Assembly (NCBI GenBank): GCA_030278955.1
Contig: JAOANR010000014.1
Span: forward strand, 13,456,068 to 13,520,067
Direction: 5' to 3'
Source: Hygrophila difformis
Taxonomy: Eukaryota > Streptophyta > Magnoliopsida > Lamiales > Acanthaceae
DNA: 64,000 nt
The notes under the pieces were generated by a model that made no database searches, had not been told where the DNA came from, and saw nothing but the letters and a program-made list of their open reading frames with translations. The translations under genes were made by a program, and so were the position numbers. Of this stretch, positions 46,372-57,606 are shown piece after piece. How positions within the stretch are numbered: position 1 is the first letter of the stretch; each line of letters opens with the position of its first letter.

Positions 46372-49300
46372 GCAACATATGCTTCTGAGATATGGGCATC
46401 CTTGGGGCCTTAAGGAATAAGCTGATGACATGGCCAAATTTGTCCAAGGAAAACATATGCCTACATAATAATAAAAATAAAATAAAATTATGAGAAAAGC
46501 CATCCAATAAAAAAAAAAGAGAGAGAGAGAGATGCCAAGCAATGACCCAATTGATGGGTCTTGAGAAATTTTTTTACCACAACATGCCAAGCCATCGCAT
46601 GGAGTTTTAAGAAAATGAGTGCTCATTATTGGCCCTCAGTCGATGGGTCATTTTTCTGTTAAAAGAAAACTAATGCCAAATTATGGCTTCGTAGTAAGAA
46701 ATTTTCTTGAATTTGTTACCAACAAATGGTAACAAGGGCATTAAAAAAAAAAAAGTTCTTTCATAGGATTACATGTTAACACGATGCAATAGCCAACCGA
46801 ATGGCTAATTAAAAAAAAAAGGTCTATTTGCCAACCGATCGATGGAAACAATTTACGCCTTCAAAAGCACCCGGCCAATGGATGGAAGGAAGAAATTGAG
46901 CAAATATGCCGACTTCTGGGGGACCACCTCAATCAGGAAAGGAAAAGGTGAAAATCTGGCGCAATGGTAGCATCAACCATACCTGCAAGTTCATCCCAAC
47001 AAAACATGTTTAAGCGGGTTGGTTATGTAAAAGATATACATATGCGTATACAGTAAAGCATAATCAAATCAAATGGGATTATTATTAAGGAAACCAATTC
47101 AAAAAAACGTGTATAGTTTAATACTTGAAAATATAGAATGGCTTTCATCTATATGGTGTAACAAAAAAAAAAGAAAAAAGACAAGATACTGAGCATGGCT
47201 ATCAAAGAAATGGCCAACTACTAATGTAAATTGCCAATAGATCAATTACCAATTACTGGTATAAAATTGGCAATGACTAATGTAAATTGCCAGTGATTTA
47301 ATTGCCAATTACTTGGTTATATGTGATTTCCAGTTCTCAGGTCATTTGGTAGAGATTGCAATAACTGAAATCAGCAATAATTAATTATTCCCGCCCGACC
47401 ATGGTGGTTGGACTGATTAAACACAAAGCGATGTGTCCGCTATTGATTATTGTTGACCAAAGGGGCCAATTCAGCTTATTCTACATGGTGATCTCAAATG
47501 AGAAAATACTCAAAATAGAGTGTATTCATGCCCTAGTTCACCAGAGAGAATGAGGTAACACATGGCTAGTCAACTGTTCATTAACAATGGACTAATAAAT
47601 TAGCAAAATAAAGCCTTTGGATGGTTTAACAGCAAAACACTTTCAATGTTTTGATAATGGACGAATTATTTATTCATTTGGTAAACAAATGGGATGACAT
47701 GCCATTGGCATATTCTATGAGGCTATAAATTAATTATATATTGCAGAGCCAGACTAACTAATCAAATTCATATGGCCTAGAATTAAATCTGCATCTCATT
47801 AGAGTCTTCCCAAAGAAATTGCAGAAGACAATGGTCAAAAAGAAAAGGCTAGCCACGTCTCTCAGACTGAGTATAAACATCAACAAGCACATCATGAAGC
47901 CTGTCAATTTCCATTAAGCAAACGCTAAACAACTTGCACCCGATGTTTAAAAAAAAAATAAAAAATCAATCACTTGGCGGCAGCACTCAGCCACTCAATG
48001 CTTAAGATGCTAGTTGCCAGATAGTTTATGCATAATACAAAGCTAACTCTCAAGGCATCATGAGATTCAAAGGACCGAAAACATTTTTTTTTTTCCTTCA
48101 CTTATCACAAATCCATGGAACTTTGAATCAGTCTTATTTTATGAGGCCAAATGGTTAAAGTCATATGGCCTTAAATCAAGTTATTATCTCACTAGGGAGT
48201 TGCAAGAGACAAAATCAGGTGGTGGAAAAAAGGATGCCCATACCTGAATAGCAGTGGCGGTGGAATTTGAATTCGGAAAGGGTGGTACTCGGCGATTGCG
48301 GCGATTGGCTACTCAACGATTGTCATTTACTTCAAATTCCAACAAATGGGATTCTAATACAGGAAAATGACCTGCTAGTTGAGTTACAAATTAGAAGCAA
48401 AGCAACTGCCGCAACACACGAACAGATAGAAAGGGAAAAAGAAGAGGGTGTTACCTGTTGCAATTCGGAAAGTTCGGCGTTTAACAAATGAGTGACAACT
48501 CCTAGCGAGCCGATTACGACACGCAAATGGGAAACCGTCGCCGATCGAAGACGACACCGAACCAAAACCAAGGAGTGCGAGAGTAATGGAAGACGACGGA
48601 AGAGAACGAAAAAGTGTTCTTCTTTTCGTCGGATGCAGAGCTTAGATAAGGCCTAGGGTTTTGAAAAGAACCGAAAAGAGATGAAGAATCATTTTAATCG
48701 AAGGCTGGTTGGACTGTCGATTGGTGGAAGGGGTTAAGCAATCAACGAATTAAAAGAGTAAAAGAGGGAACCGTCGATAGCTAGGGTTGCTGTTGATGAA
48801 TACTTAGAAACTTTTAGCCAAACAACAGAGGCCCAATCGATTGGTGAAAGGTATAGGATGGGTGATCTTGCTCAATCGGTGGAGACGAATTCAAGAGAGA
48901 CATTACCCGTCGACCAGTAGAATGATCGATGGCCAAGGGAGCTGTCGACGGGTCCTCTATGGAATCTAATTAGACGGATCGTTGCCCGTCGATGGGTTGC
49001 GAGAAAAGGGTCAGTAGAGTTGACTGTCGATGGGTTGAGAGTACTGTCGACGGGTTGAGAGAAAATGGCTAATAGAGTTGATTGATAATTATTCAATGAA
49101 GTCTGTCCATGGGTTGATGGCAATAAACATAAATATATGAAGTATGATATACGACATTGTCTATCAAGAAGAATGAAGCGTGAAAACAGAGGGTTGGGAT
49201 ATTTGATAGAATTAAGTGTCGATTGCTTAGCAAGTCGTCGACGAAACTTTACTGAGAGGAAAGACTCTTATTGATCAACAGGCCCTTTGGTTGAAATAAA

Positions 49301-49520
49301 TGCGTGAATGTTAGCCCAATTCATGGCCCCTCAAGATAGTCAAAAAAAAGAAAAGGAAAAGACAAAACGAGATGGCAAATTGCCAAATAGATTTATGGCC
49401 ACTCAACCGATGGGAAGAAGGGAAATAAACAAAATTAAAGATTGAGAAAATATGAACAAAATTACTTGCCTAGAAATTATTCAAAACATTCAAAAAGTTT
49501 ATGTTTTGCTTTTTGAATAT
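46372..49520 (+). other. Noncoding interior of the gag-only element
   Basis: About 3.1 kb without any frame resembling pol. It holds A-rich tracts, (GA)n near 46520, a region of reiterated AATTGCCA/ATTGGCAA words (47220-47320), and many copies of a TCGATGGG/TCGACGGG word, densest at 48900-49100. The sequence is not recognisably derived from a pol gene. Confidence 0.7.
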
Positions 49521-49523
49521 TTG

Positions 49524-49537
49524 AATAGGGGGGCAAA
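49524..49537 (+). other. Polypurine tract of the gag-only element
   Basis: AATAGGGGGGCAAA abuts the 3' LTR start TGTTATCACC. This is the expected plus-strand primer. Confidence 0.85.
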
Positions 49538-50323
49538 TGTTATCACCAAAAAATTAATGAAAGTAATTGATGGTGAAAAATTAAAAAAAAAAAAAAAGAA
49601 AAAAAAAAGAATAAAAAGTTTAAGGTTGGCCCGGAGCAAAGATGGCATTCATGAGCTATACCAATTGAAGGAACAAAGGAGCCATGACCAGGGCCGAGTA
49701 GTGGATTGATAGTAAAATTAAGACCAATGCCCTACCTATGGGTGAGAAATACAAAATGGTCAAATTTAAGACCCCAATGGACTCAGGGTAAATGGTGCAG
49801 AATGATCGATCCAACACTGCAGACGGTTACTAAAGGGACCTCAGGGTGAAGAGTGCAGGGTAATCAATCCAACACTACAGACGGTTACTAGAGGGTCTAG
49901 TATGCTTAGAGGGAGGATGGTGAACCATGAGCATATGATGGAGTCGCCAACACCAATAGCTACAAGGCGGTTGATAGAGGGCCTAGGTCATGGGGCAAGC
50001 GGTTCTCCTAAAGCGGTTACATTACCTCTTATAAATACCAAGCAAGGAGGCAGATGATACACACAATCAACACCAAGCAGAAGCTTCTCTTTTATTTTAT
50101 CCTAGTTTTAGCATTAGCATAGTTCGTAGTTCATAGTTTGTAGTTCGTAGTCGTTAGATAGTTCCAGTTCTTGTAATTGACAGTGGGCAAGGAACCAGTT
50201 TCCTGTTCATTGTTCTTAACTTTTTTGAAGGCGCAATCCAACGAAAGAGTTTTTATTCAAATTCTATCGTCTTAGCCTGCAAGAGGCTTACTATTTGTTG
50301 TTATCCGAATTTAAGCGATAACA
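49538..50323 (+). repeat. 3' LTR of the gag-only element (786 bp)
   Basis: Same as 44147-44934 by eye apart from the A-run length. It ends GCGATAACA and is followed by the target duplication AATAA. Confidence 0.93.
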
Positions 50324-50414
50324 AATAAATAATTAATATTTCCAGTTATTTTAATTATTTAATATTTTAGAAATTAAGATGATTATTTTGAATATTTAAA
50401 TTTCGAATATATAT

Positions 50415-50954
50415 GGGAAAAAAATATCAAAATGGTGCCATAACTTTGCCTATTTTTCAATTTGGTGCCATAAGTTTGGAGTTTTCTAATTTGGTGTCAT
50501 AACTTTGCTAATGTTCTCTAAAACGGTCCCATCAGGCCTTAATCACCCACATTTGCTTACGTGGCATGAGATTAATGTAATTAATTAATTAATTGTGCTA
50601 TTTAGGTGTTACTAAGGCATTGACTGAGTTTAATCTACACATGTGCATACTTTCTAGCCCATTTGGTGTGTACTTGCAGAGTGCGAAGGACACCTTTAAA
50701 TCAGAAATAGGGTCAGAAAGTGTCATCATCTGTAGGTCAAACTCAGTCAATGCCTGCGTGGCACCTACATGGTACAATTAAATTAATTATCTACACCAAT
50801 CTCGTACTACGTCAGTAAATATGGGAGATTAAGGCATGATGGGACTATTTTAGAGAATATTAGTAAAGTTAAGGCACCAAATTAGAAAACTCAAAACTTA
50901 TGGCACCAAATTGGAAAATGGGCAAAGTTATGGCACCTTTTTGGTATTTTTCCC
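50415..50954. mobile_element. Fold-back MULE-like element with 9-bp TSD
   Basis: The left arm begins GGGAAAAAAATATCAAAATGG and the right arm is its inverted copy ending TTTTTGGTATTTTTCCC. The inverted repeat extends over roughly 250 bases per side (for example CATTGACTGAGTTTAATCTA near 50616 against its complement near 50735), so almost the whole 540 bp folds on itself. Flanks AATATATAT (50406-50414) and AATACATAT (50955-50963) form a 9-bp duplication with one mismatch. Long TIRs with 9-bp duplications indicate Mutator-like elements. Noncoding. It inserted just beside the gag-only element. Confidence 0.88.
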
Positions 50955-51057
50955 AATACATATGTTAACATTTTGGACATATATGTTAACATATTGAATA
51001 AATAGATTAGCATTTTGAGCATATAGATTAATTGATTGGTAGAAATAAATTAAAATA

Positions 51058-51567
51058 TACTCCCTCCGTATTCAAAAAATTTTAACATTTCTTGTTTTCA
51101 CGCAATCCAATACACATTTTTAAAGAGTAATATTTCAAATTTTATAAAATAAAAATTATAAAACTATATGATTAGACGAATCTAACATGATCTCATTTGA
51201 CTATGTTTTACTTCCTCCGTTCCTTTTTATTTGATACGGTAGGAGTTTTGTTACTGTTCATTGAGTAACTCTGATTCGACTTTTTAATACAGTTATATAG
51301 GAAAAAAAATAGTCAAGTGAGATCTTGCTAGATTCGTCTAATCGCATAGATTTAGAATATCAAAGTTCATAATTTTTACTTGTACGCAATTTGAGTTATT
51401 GAAGATTGAAAATATGTATTGGATTGCGTGAAATATGGGTCCGTGACAATTAAAAATGGAATGCAGGAAGTATCTTAAGTAACTGTATTAAAAAGTCGAA
51501 TCAAAGTTACTCAATGAATAATGTTTACTATGCAAATATTAACATTTTTAAAAAAACGGAGGGAGTA
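51058..51567 (+). mobile_element. Outer MITE split by a nested MITE
   Basis: Ends TACTCCCTCCGTATTCAAAA and AAAAACGGAGGGAGTA. It matches the element at 2800-3337. It is interrupted at 51209-51472 after GACTATGTTTTA; the family continues at CTTAAGTAACTGTATTAAAA. Noncoding. Confidence 0.85.
51209..51472 (+). mobile_element. Nested MITE, family of 62737-62998
   Basis: Ends TACTTCCTCCGTTCCTTTTT and AATGGAATGCAGGAAGTA, imperfect inverted repeats, TA on both sides. Interior blocks GGAGTTTTGTTACTGTTCAT and GAAATATGGGTCCGTG are shared with 62737-62998. Noncoding. It inserted into the MITE at 51058-51567. Confidence 0.85.
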
Positions 51568-51619
51568 TAAAATAACCTAAGCATTGCTATTATAAAAAAG
51601 ACAAAAAAGGATAAAGCCT

Positions 51620-51767
51620 GCTTTGCACACCTTTAAGGTGAAATACCCAGGTAGCAAAACAGCTACCCAAAGAAATGCTTCATTCCTTCACAATGGTTAA
51701 ATTCCTCTCCATTGGGTATATTATTTGATCCATGTCATCAAATACCCACCCATTGAGGAAGGCCCTA
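51620..51767 (+). mobile_element. Truncated Tourist-like MITE
   Basis: The right part (CAATGGTTAAATTCCTCTCC ... CCCATTGAGGAAGGCC) matches the right end of the next element. The left end is missing. The two copies abut at CTA (51765-51767). Confidence 0.5.
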
Positions 51768-52105
51768 GGCCCTCTCCAGTGGTAAATTTCTCAATACAGG
51801 TATTTAGGGGCTAGCAAGCATCATTCGCACTCTCTCTCCCCAAATAATAAAAGTACAAAAACATTAAACACCCCAAAAACCCTAGCACTCCTCCCCCACT
51901 CCTTTACTCTCTCTCCTCAAATATCCCAAAAACCATGGCCCCATTCCCCCACTCTCTCACTCTCTTTCCTTAAATACTCAGGTAGCAATTTTACTACCTA
52001 CAATAAATATCCTTTTCCAAATTTATTTTTCCATTGGTTAAATACCTCTCCTTTAAACTATTTAGGTAGCCCATGTCACTACCTTCCCCATCATTGGGGA
52101 AGGCC
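51768..52105 (+). mobile_element. Tourist/Harbinger-like MITE
   Basis: Ends GGCCCTCTCCAGTGG and ATCATTGGGGAAGGCC are imperfect inverted repeats. Flanks CTA and TTA approximate the TWA duplication of PIF/Harbinger elements with one mismatch. The interior is C/T-rich. Noncoding. Confidence 0.6.
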
Positions 52106-52715
52106 TTAGGATAAATGTGTTTTTTCCTTGCTAACATCAATTTAAATAATATATAAAATTAAGTCTAAATATTCTTTTCTTTTTCTCAATATGCAAGTCA
52201 TAAAGGCAAATAGAGGCGCTGTGAGCCTTTCTATTAATAATGCTTTTTCTATCAACATATGTTTTTTTTCCCGGCAACCACTAAAAGAAAGATCGATTCT
52301 TTGGGATCTTTTCTTCCTTCAAACCGAAGGAACAGAGGTAGAATCAGACTGATTCCCAAAATGTCTTTCTTAATCTGCAAGTCATTATTTTTTTCCTGAA
52401 TATGCTTGAGTACGTAGAGTTTGTAATGATAATGCAGATTTTAATTTGGAACGTTGATCCAGTTATCTCATAAATAACCACAATGAGTAGGCAAAATAAA
52501 AAAAAACTTTTATTATTGATGAGAAGAAAAGGCTGAAGAGAAAACATCCGGTGGAAACGGTTGTGGTATCATCATTTCACACAACAAAAATAGGAGGAGG
52601 AAATGGATTATATTGATTTGAACAAAGTACCTGAAGATAATCCAACGGTGAATTAACCAGAAGAAGAAAACATACCCGATAAGCTTTTTCAATTTGTATT
52701 GATAGACATTAATAC

Positions 52716-53062
52716 TACTCCCTTATTCCCACTAATTCTGACACACTTTCCTTTTTGGTGCGTCCCATTACAATTGTTACATTTCCTTTTTAGGAAATAA
52801 TTAAATATTTAATTACCAAACCTACATCCATCACATCACATCAATAAATAAACATATTAAAATTCCAATCAATTAACATTAACGAATTTAACTCACAACC
52901 ATCATATCACACATAAATAAATCAATTAAAAACAAATTCAAACTCATTACAATCACATCACATAAATTACTAATTTACCTTACTTTAAACGCTAATATGA
53001 CCCTATATTAAATATAACCATCTCCACAAGACCTGAGCCGCTATGAATGGGACGGAAGAGTA
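52716..53062 (+). mobile_element. Complete MITE of the CATCACATCACATC family
   Basis: Left end TACTCCCTTATTCCCACTAA and right end ATGAATGGGACGGAAGAGTA form an imperfect inverted repeat, TA-bounded, 347 bp. The repeated words ATCACATCACAT and AAATAAATCAATTAAAAA define the family also seen at 4139-4430 and 19264-19580. Noncoding. Confidence 0.8.
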
Positions 53063-53699
53063 TTTATTCGCGGAAATCAAAGCTCCTCTGTCGCTGATAA
53101 GCTTTAAGGTTTAGGGTAAGCTTTACACTGGAATTCCATATCTTTAAGATTTCTTACGCGATGATTTTAAGATGAAAACATTATGTCTCAAAAAACAACG
53201 TATGATGTGCCTAAGTTTAAATCATTATGTTATATTGAATCTGCGGCATGTGATATAATATTTTGTAAGAAATCTAACCACATGTTGTTACAAAGCTCGA
53301 CACATTCTGTCTCACTATCTTGGCATGATGTTTTCTTTTATTTGAAATATTCTTTAGGGAAAACAAGGCGGGATGGTTATTATATACAGGACAGAATGGT
53401 TCAAATAGGAAAACATAATGTTTTCAATGCAAGACAGAATGTTACCAAATACAAGACAAAAAGGTTACCAATCAATACATAATACTTCACCGTCCTTGGC
53501 ACTCTCCTCATCTTCAAGGGTAAAGTCAACGCCCTCAAACTCCTCAAGATCCCCTGTTTCAGGATCCGCAAGCATTGCTCTTTGTGCTCGGCATCAGCAT
53601 GCTTCAGTACCTACTTTGAATTGTTTAAAGTTATAGAACCAAAGTATTTGTCCTCATCTCCTATGAATTCACCTATTACATCAACAATCGAACAAGACC

Positions 53700-54311
53700 C
53701 CTCAGATTGGTATCTTTGTAGCGTTGCCATATCCAATGTAACTTCCTCTCCGTCCACATGGAGCTTGACTTGTCCCGATTTTGCATCAATTAGTGCCCTG
53801 CCAGTTTCTAGAAAAGGTCTCCCAAGATCAGTGGCATCTCAGGATCCTGCTTTGATGATGACATCTCTGAGGATCCCTATTGATAGAGTGATTGATCAGT
53901 ATGCCAGTTGCAACTTCATCTTGATTGGCTCAATGTTTTCGAGCAGAAGGCGCTTTGCCATGGAAAGTGGCATGACGTTGATGCTCGATCCTAAGTCACA
54001 TAGATCCTTTCCCGCGTTAATTTTACCAATGTGAATTGGAAACGTGTAGCATCCGGGGTCTTCTTTCTTTTCTGGAAGGTTCCACAAAATAATGGCACTA
54101 CAATTACTATTCAAGATGACCAATCCTCCTACTCTATCTTCCTTTTGCCTGAAATCAATTCTTTCAAGAACTTAGCATAGACTGGCATCTCAGAAATCAT
54201 TTCAACAAGAGGTATGGTAATCTCTACAGTTTTCAACATCTCTAGAACTTTTGCAAATTCGAGATCTTGTTCTTTATTTTTCAGAAGCCCAGGGTAAGGT
54301 ACCCTTGGCAT
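53700..54311 (-). pseudogene. Retroelement protease remnant
   Basis: The frames include KDLCDLGSSINVMPLSM (Athila-type active site DLGSS in place of DTG/DSG) and, by hand translation of 53720-53860, a downstream PLILG-containing flap followed by ALIDAKSGQVKLHV. The upstream frame 54311-54129 (VPYPGLLKNKEQDLEFAKVL ... PVYAKFLKELI) is the gag-protease linker typical of Athila elements. Frameshifts separate the parts. Confidence 0.7.
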
Positions 54312-55290
54312 ATATTTGGTGTTATTATTGATAACAGTAGAGAGGAAGGAACTTGTACCTTCACCAGCTTGCTCGAGTGCAACAACAGATCATCTGGTTC
54401 TTTTTCCCTACCATCCTCTTCAACAATATCGTATTTCTACTCCACAGTCCTCTTATCCTTTTCCACTTTTTCCTTCACTTTCGCTCTGCCTGCTCCAATA
54501 GCTTACCTCCCCCCAGTGCGATTTCTTTACAATAAGGGTTGGGTTCAATATTACTAGGAAAAGTTCATTTATTTCTTTTCTGCATTTCCTTGGCCATCTG
54601 AGTCATCGTGTCTCAACATTCTTGATTGAGGATTATAGCTGCTGATTTATCTTCTTTTGTGAGGACATGAAATCGGTCAGAATGGACTCCAATCGCGATG
54701 GCTGCCTTTGCTGCACTTTTTGGTTCTGGTTGGGTCTTTCCTGGATCTGAAACTAGGGTTGGAAGTTGGGATTGAAATTTTGAGCTCTCGGTTAGGTATA
54801 CCCTGGGTTTTGGGTTCTAAAATTATGTTGGTTTTGAGGATTGTACTAGATAGGTTGATTTTGATTTTGACTGGAATAAGTTAACCAATGTGCATTTAGC
54901 GCATTGTTATTTGTGTAAGACAGATTGGGGTGCCGGTGTTGAATAGCCCCGGGATTGTTGCAACTTTCAGATGCAATCTGTTGGCAGGTACCTGTTGGGT
55001 GTGACCCCTGACACAGACCACAGACGGCATCTGTTGTTGTACTTGAGCTGGATCTGAGGAACTCCCAGCTTGTGACGTCCCACATCCTTTATCCTGATTC
55101 AACGTTAAAGTAGCAACATGTTCCTGCAATTTTTCCAAATATGTTTTTCCACTAGTACGAATAGCATAGACTTTCCTAGGGAGTACACCATTCTCTCATA
55201 TTAAGTACAAACCTATTAACCGACATTGTCTCAATTTTGGCCCTTGATTGATCCATGGGCATGTAGAGCAAATGTTGTCCTCTGCAGCGT

Positions 55291-55560
55291 CTAACATGGT
55301 CTTCTGCTGTAAAACTTCCTCAGTTGCTCCCATTCATGAAAACCATGTTGAGGACATCTTCTTAAAAGGTTAAAGAACCTTTCTTTTGCATCGTATAATG
55401 AGTCGCCCGGCTTCATTATGAAATCTGCAATTTTGGATCGGCCTTCATCCACCTTTGATTTAGGGAAATACTTCAACAAAACGTTTCTCTCTAGATCTTC
55501 CCACATACTCCTCTGATTGATTGGTAAAAACTTGTACCAATCCTTTGCACCACTGAACAA
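55291..55560 (-). pseudogene. Retroelement gag core remnant
   Basis: 89 codons with SGAKDWYKFLP, WEDLERNVLLKYFPKSKVDE and GDSLYDAKERFFNLLRRCP, the conserved core of plant Ty3/gypsy gag. Flanks are lost or out of frame. Confidence 0.75.
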
Positions 55561-56226
55561 AGAGAAGGGAAATACATTAGTCTGACAGCATCAGGGGTCA
55601 TGTAAATGATCCAAAAAAGTCTGTAAACGATCATGGAAAAGATTCAACAAGCACAACCACCTATGGGAGCTAACACAAAAGATGTGGTACGTATTGGAGA
55701 TCTACCACTCGTGGGAAGTTCATAGTCAAAAGTGCATGAGAAGCTCTGGAGAAACACATGAACTTGTCTACACCTACTTACAACGGATGGAAAACAAATT
55801 TGAGATATATGGCCTGCAAGGCAGCGAGTTCGAGCCTTTTATGGATGTGTTATCATGATAACGTAATTAATGGAGCAGAACATCGGAAGTGGATGACGTG
55901 TCTGGCGATGATACATGCTAGAGTGCAGGACAGTCGAAAGTGGAATATACGCTCTAAGAGATTGCTCGGCCTCGGCTCACGTCTGGCATAGACGGTTTCA
56001 GTTCCGGTGATGAACTTTGGAGTTTGAATATAATAGATTGGATCCAAGCAAAGTCATGCGTATTTGTGGGGGAAGCTGGGGCATCTATATTTGGATTTGA
56101 ATGTGGCCAATATAGAAAACAAGGTGTAATGAAGCTGCTGCATCTCTGTTGAGATTATCAAGTCATGACAATAAATCTTGCAATAAGTCCCACATCATTG
56201 GCGGATGTATGAAAAGGTGGGTCAAT

Positions 56227-57060
56227 TTTTTTTGGTGACAACCGGAGAAGGCGAGCGAAGAAAAAAGAAAAAACAAAGATAAAACAAAAAACAAATAAGA
56301 AACCAAACTGAAGCAACCAACTCGACCGCTGCTATCCTCTACATCCGTTGATAAACCCTCCCTGCTGCATCACTCTCAAGAAAAGTCTTGATCTCATCCG
56401 GAGGAAACGCCCATGTTGTATAGAAATCCTCAAGCCTAGCAGCTCTACACGCCAACCCGTCCGCCACTTGATTACCTTCTTAGAACACATGCCTGACTTC
56501 ACATCCATCCATGCTACGCAAAGCATGTTTGATCGCTCCAATAATAGGCCAAAACTCATGCAGCCGATTCACCACACCGTAAATCAATCTCACCACCTCC
56601 AAGGAATCAACATAACATCTACTCAACCGAATCCCATTAGCCACAGCCAACTCTAGACCAAAGTGTAACGCCAATAGCTCAACTTCAATAATGCTTTTAC
56701 GCCAAAGCTGTCCGCTGCAACCCCTCAACCAAACTCCCGTCGAGCTCTTGATGATCGCCCCAAAACCTGAGACACCATCATCGCCAAGCACACACCCATC
56801 CGTGTGCAATAACGGACCATCATCTCCGGCCTACTTCCAACCCACTGAACGACTGACGGCTCCCCTCGGCTCCCTGGTCATCGTGGAACAGAGCGAACAA
56901 CCTAGGTGCGTTGCATGATCCACAAACACGTCCAACTTGGACCTAGCATCTCGAAAGATCCTCGCATTCCTCTCCTTCCAAATAACCCACAAATAAGAAT
57001 GAACGACACCCCTAGACTACGAAACTTCCACTCCAACCAATGCCTGACTTCACCCACTCC
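56227..57060 (-). pseudogene. 5'-truncated LINE: zinc-finger tail and RNase H
   Basis: On the minus strand, SYLWVIWKERNARIFRD (about 56950-57000) ends the RT zinc-finger region. The frame 56809-56480 follows with MHTDGCVLGDDG, KSIIEVELLALHFGLELA and CYVDSLEVVRLI, an RNase H with its acidic residues. A T run at about 56227-56236 is the poly-A tail. Upstream LINE sequence stops at the copia LTR at 57061, so that insertion or an original truncation ended it. It is a different copy from the LINE at 13.7 kb. Confidence 0.8.
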
Positions 57061-57451
57061 TAGCGACTACATTAAATAAGCTACGTGGATGCTTTATCTT
57101 TACAAAGCATTTCCACTTTACAACCTAATTGCGGCTCCATAATGGCGGCTAAAAGTCTATTATCAACTCATTCGGTCCAAAATCCACACTTAAAAACCCC
57201 CGCTGCTACCATCGTAGCAGCTTTTATTTTTTCATTATTATCTACATCTTTATATATACATGTATTATATTGCATTTATTGTTAGCAAAAAACCCATCTA
57301 TCTCAATATATTCAGTGATTGATTCCATCTGCTGTTGTATTTATTAACCTTTGACACTACTCTTTTATTTTTCTCTGTTCGTCATATACTCTATAATACA
57401 TATTGCATACTCATATACTAATAGGCTATTCTATTTAATATTTTTGTAACA
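57061..57451 (+). repeat. Copia 5' LTR
   Basis: Begins TAGCGACTACATTAAATAAG, against TGTGACTACATTAAATAAG in the 3' copy, so the TG terminus is mutated. It ends TTTTTGTAACA. A degenerate primer site TGTTATTAGCACGAG follows at 57452; the usual initiator-Met form is TGGTATCAGAGC. Confidence 0.75.
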
Positions 57452-57606
57452 TGTTATTAGCACGAGGAGACTTTGCCCGGGTTACCATAATTTGAGGTAT
57501 AATGTTTTATTCCTAAATTTTCATTAAATTTATGGCAACATTGCAAAGCAGGAGTTTTCTCCTTTAACCGTTTGAAAGAAGTAATTATATATCTTGGGCC
57601 CGAGAT

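Larger units (their letters stand above)
44147..50323 (+). mobile_element. Gag-only (nonautonomous) LTR retrotransposon
   Basis: A complete element of 6.18 kb: LTRs 44147-44934 and 49538-50323, a primer-binding site, one gag frame, about 3.2 kb without coding, and a polypurine tract. It is flanked by the 5-bp target duplication AATAA (44142-44146 and 50324-50328). I find no protease, RT, RNase H or integrase. The LTRs appear identical except for the length of A runs near their starts, so insertion is very recent. Its gag, primer site and LTR ends resemble those of the Tat element at 32.7-42.9 kb, pointing to a Tat-lineage parent. It fits the class called TR-GAG elements. Confidence 0.93.
53500..55600 (-). 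mobile_element. Athila-like gag/protease debris
   Basis: A minus-strand Ty3/gypsy remnant recognisable only in broken pieces: gag core at 55291-55560, a Cys-containing segment near 54846-55138, and protease at 53700-54311. The pieces are in different frames, with stops between. I found no LTRs, RT or integrase. The gag and protease wording is closest to the Athila group of plants, which is an impression and not a search result. The plus-strand frames over this area are antisense shadows. Confidence 0.65.

Noticed and set aside
49452..49709. 85-codon frame at the 3' LTR start
   Set aside because: It runs through the polypurine tract and the LTR poly-A region (Lys run); opens where the LTR begins and has no family match.
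53582..54557. Plus-strand frames of 150 and 96 codons
   Set aside because: Antisense of the Athila-like protease and linker on the minus strand.
55758..56047. 77- and 64-codon frames on opposite strands
   Set aside because: Neither shows a motif or family resemblance; the area is probably decayed retroelement sequence.
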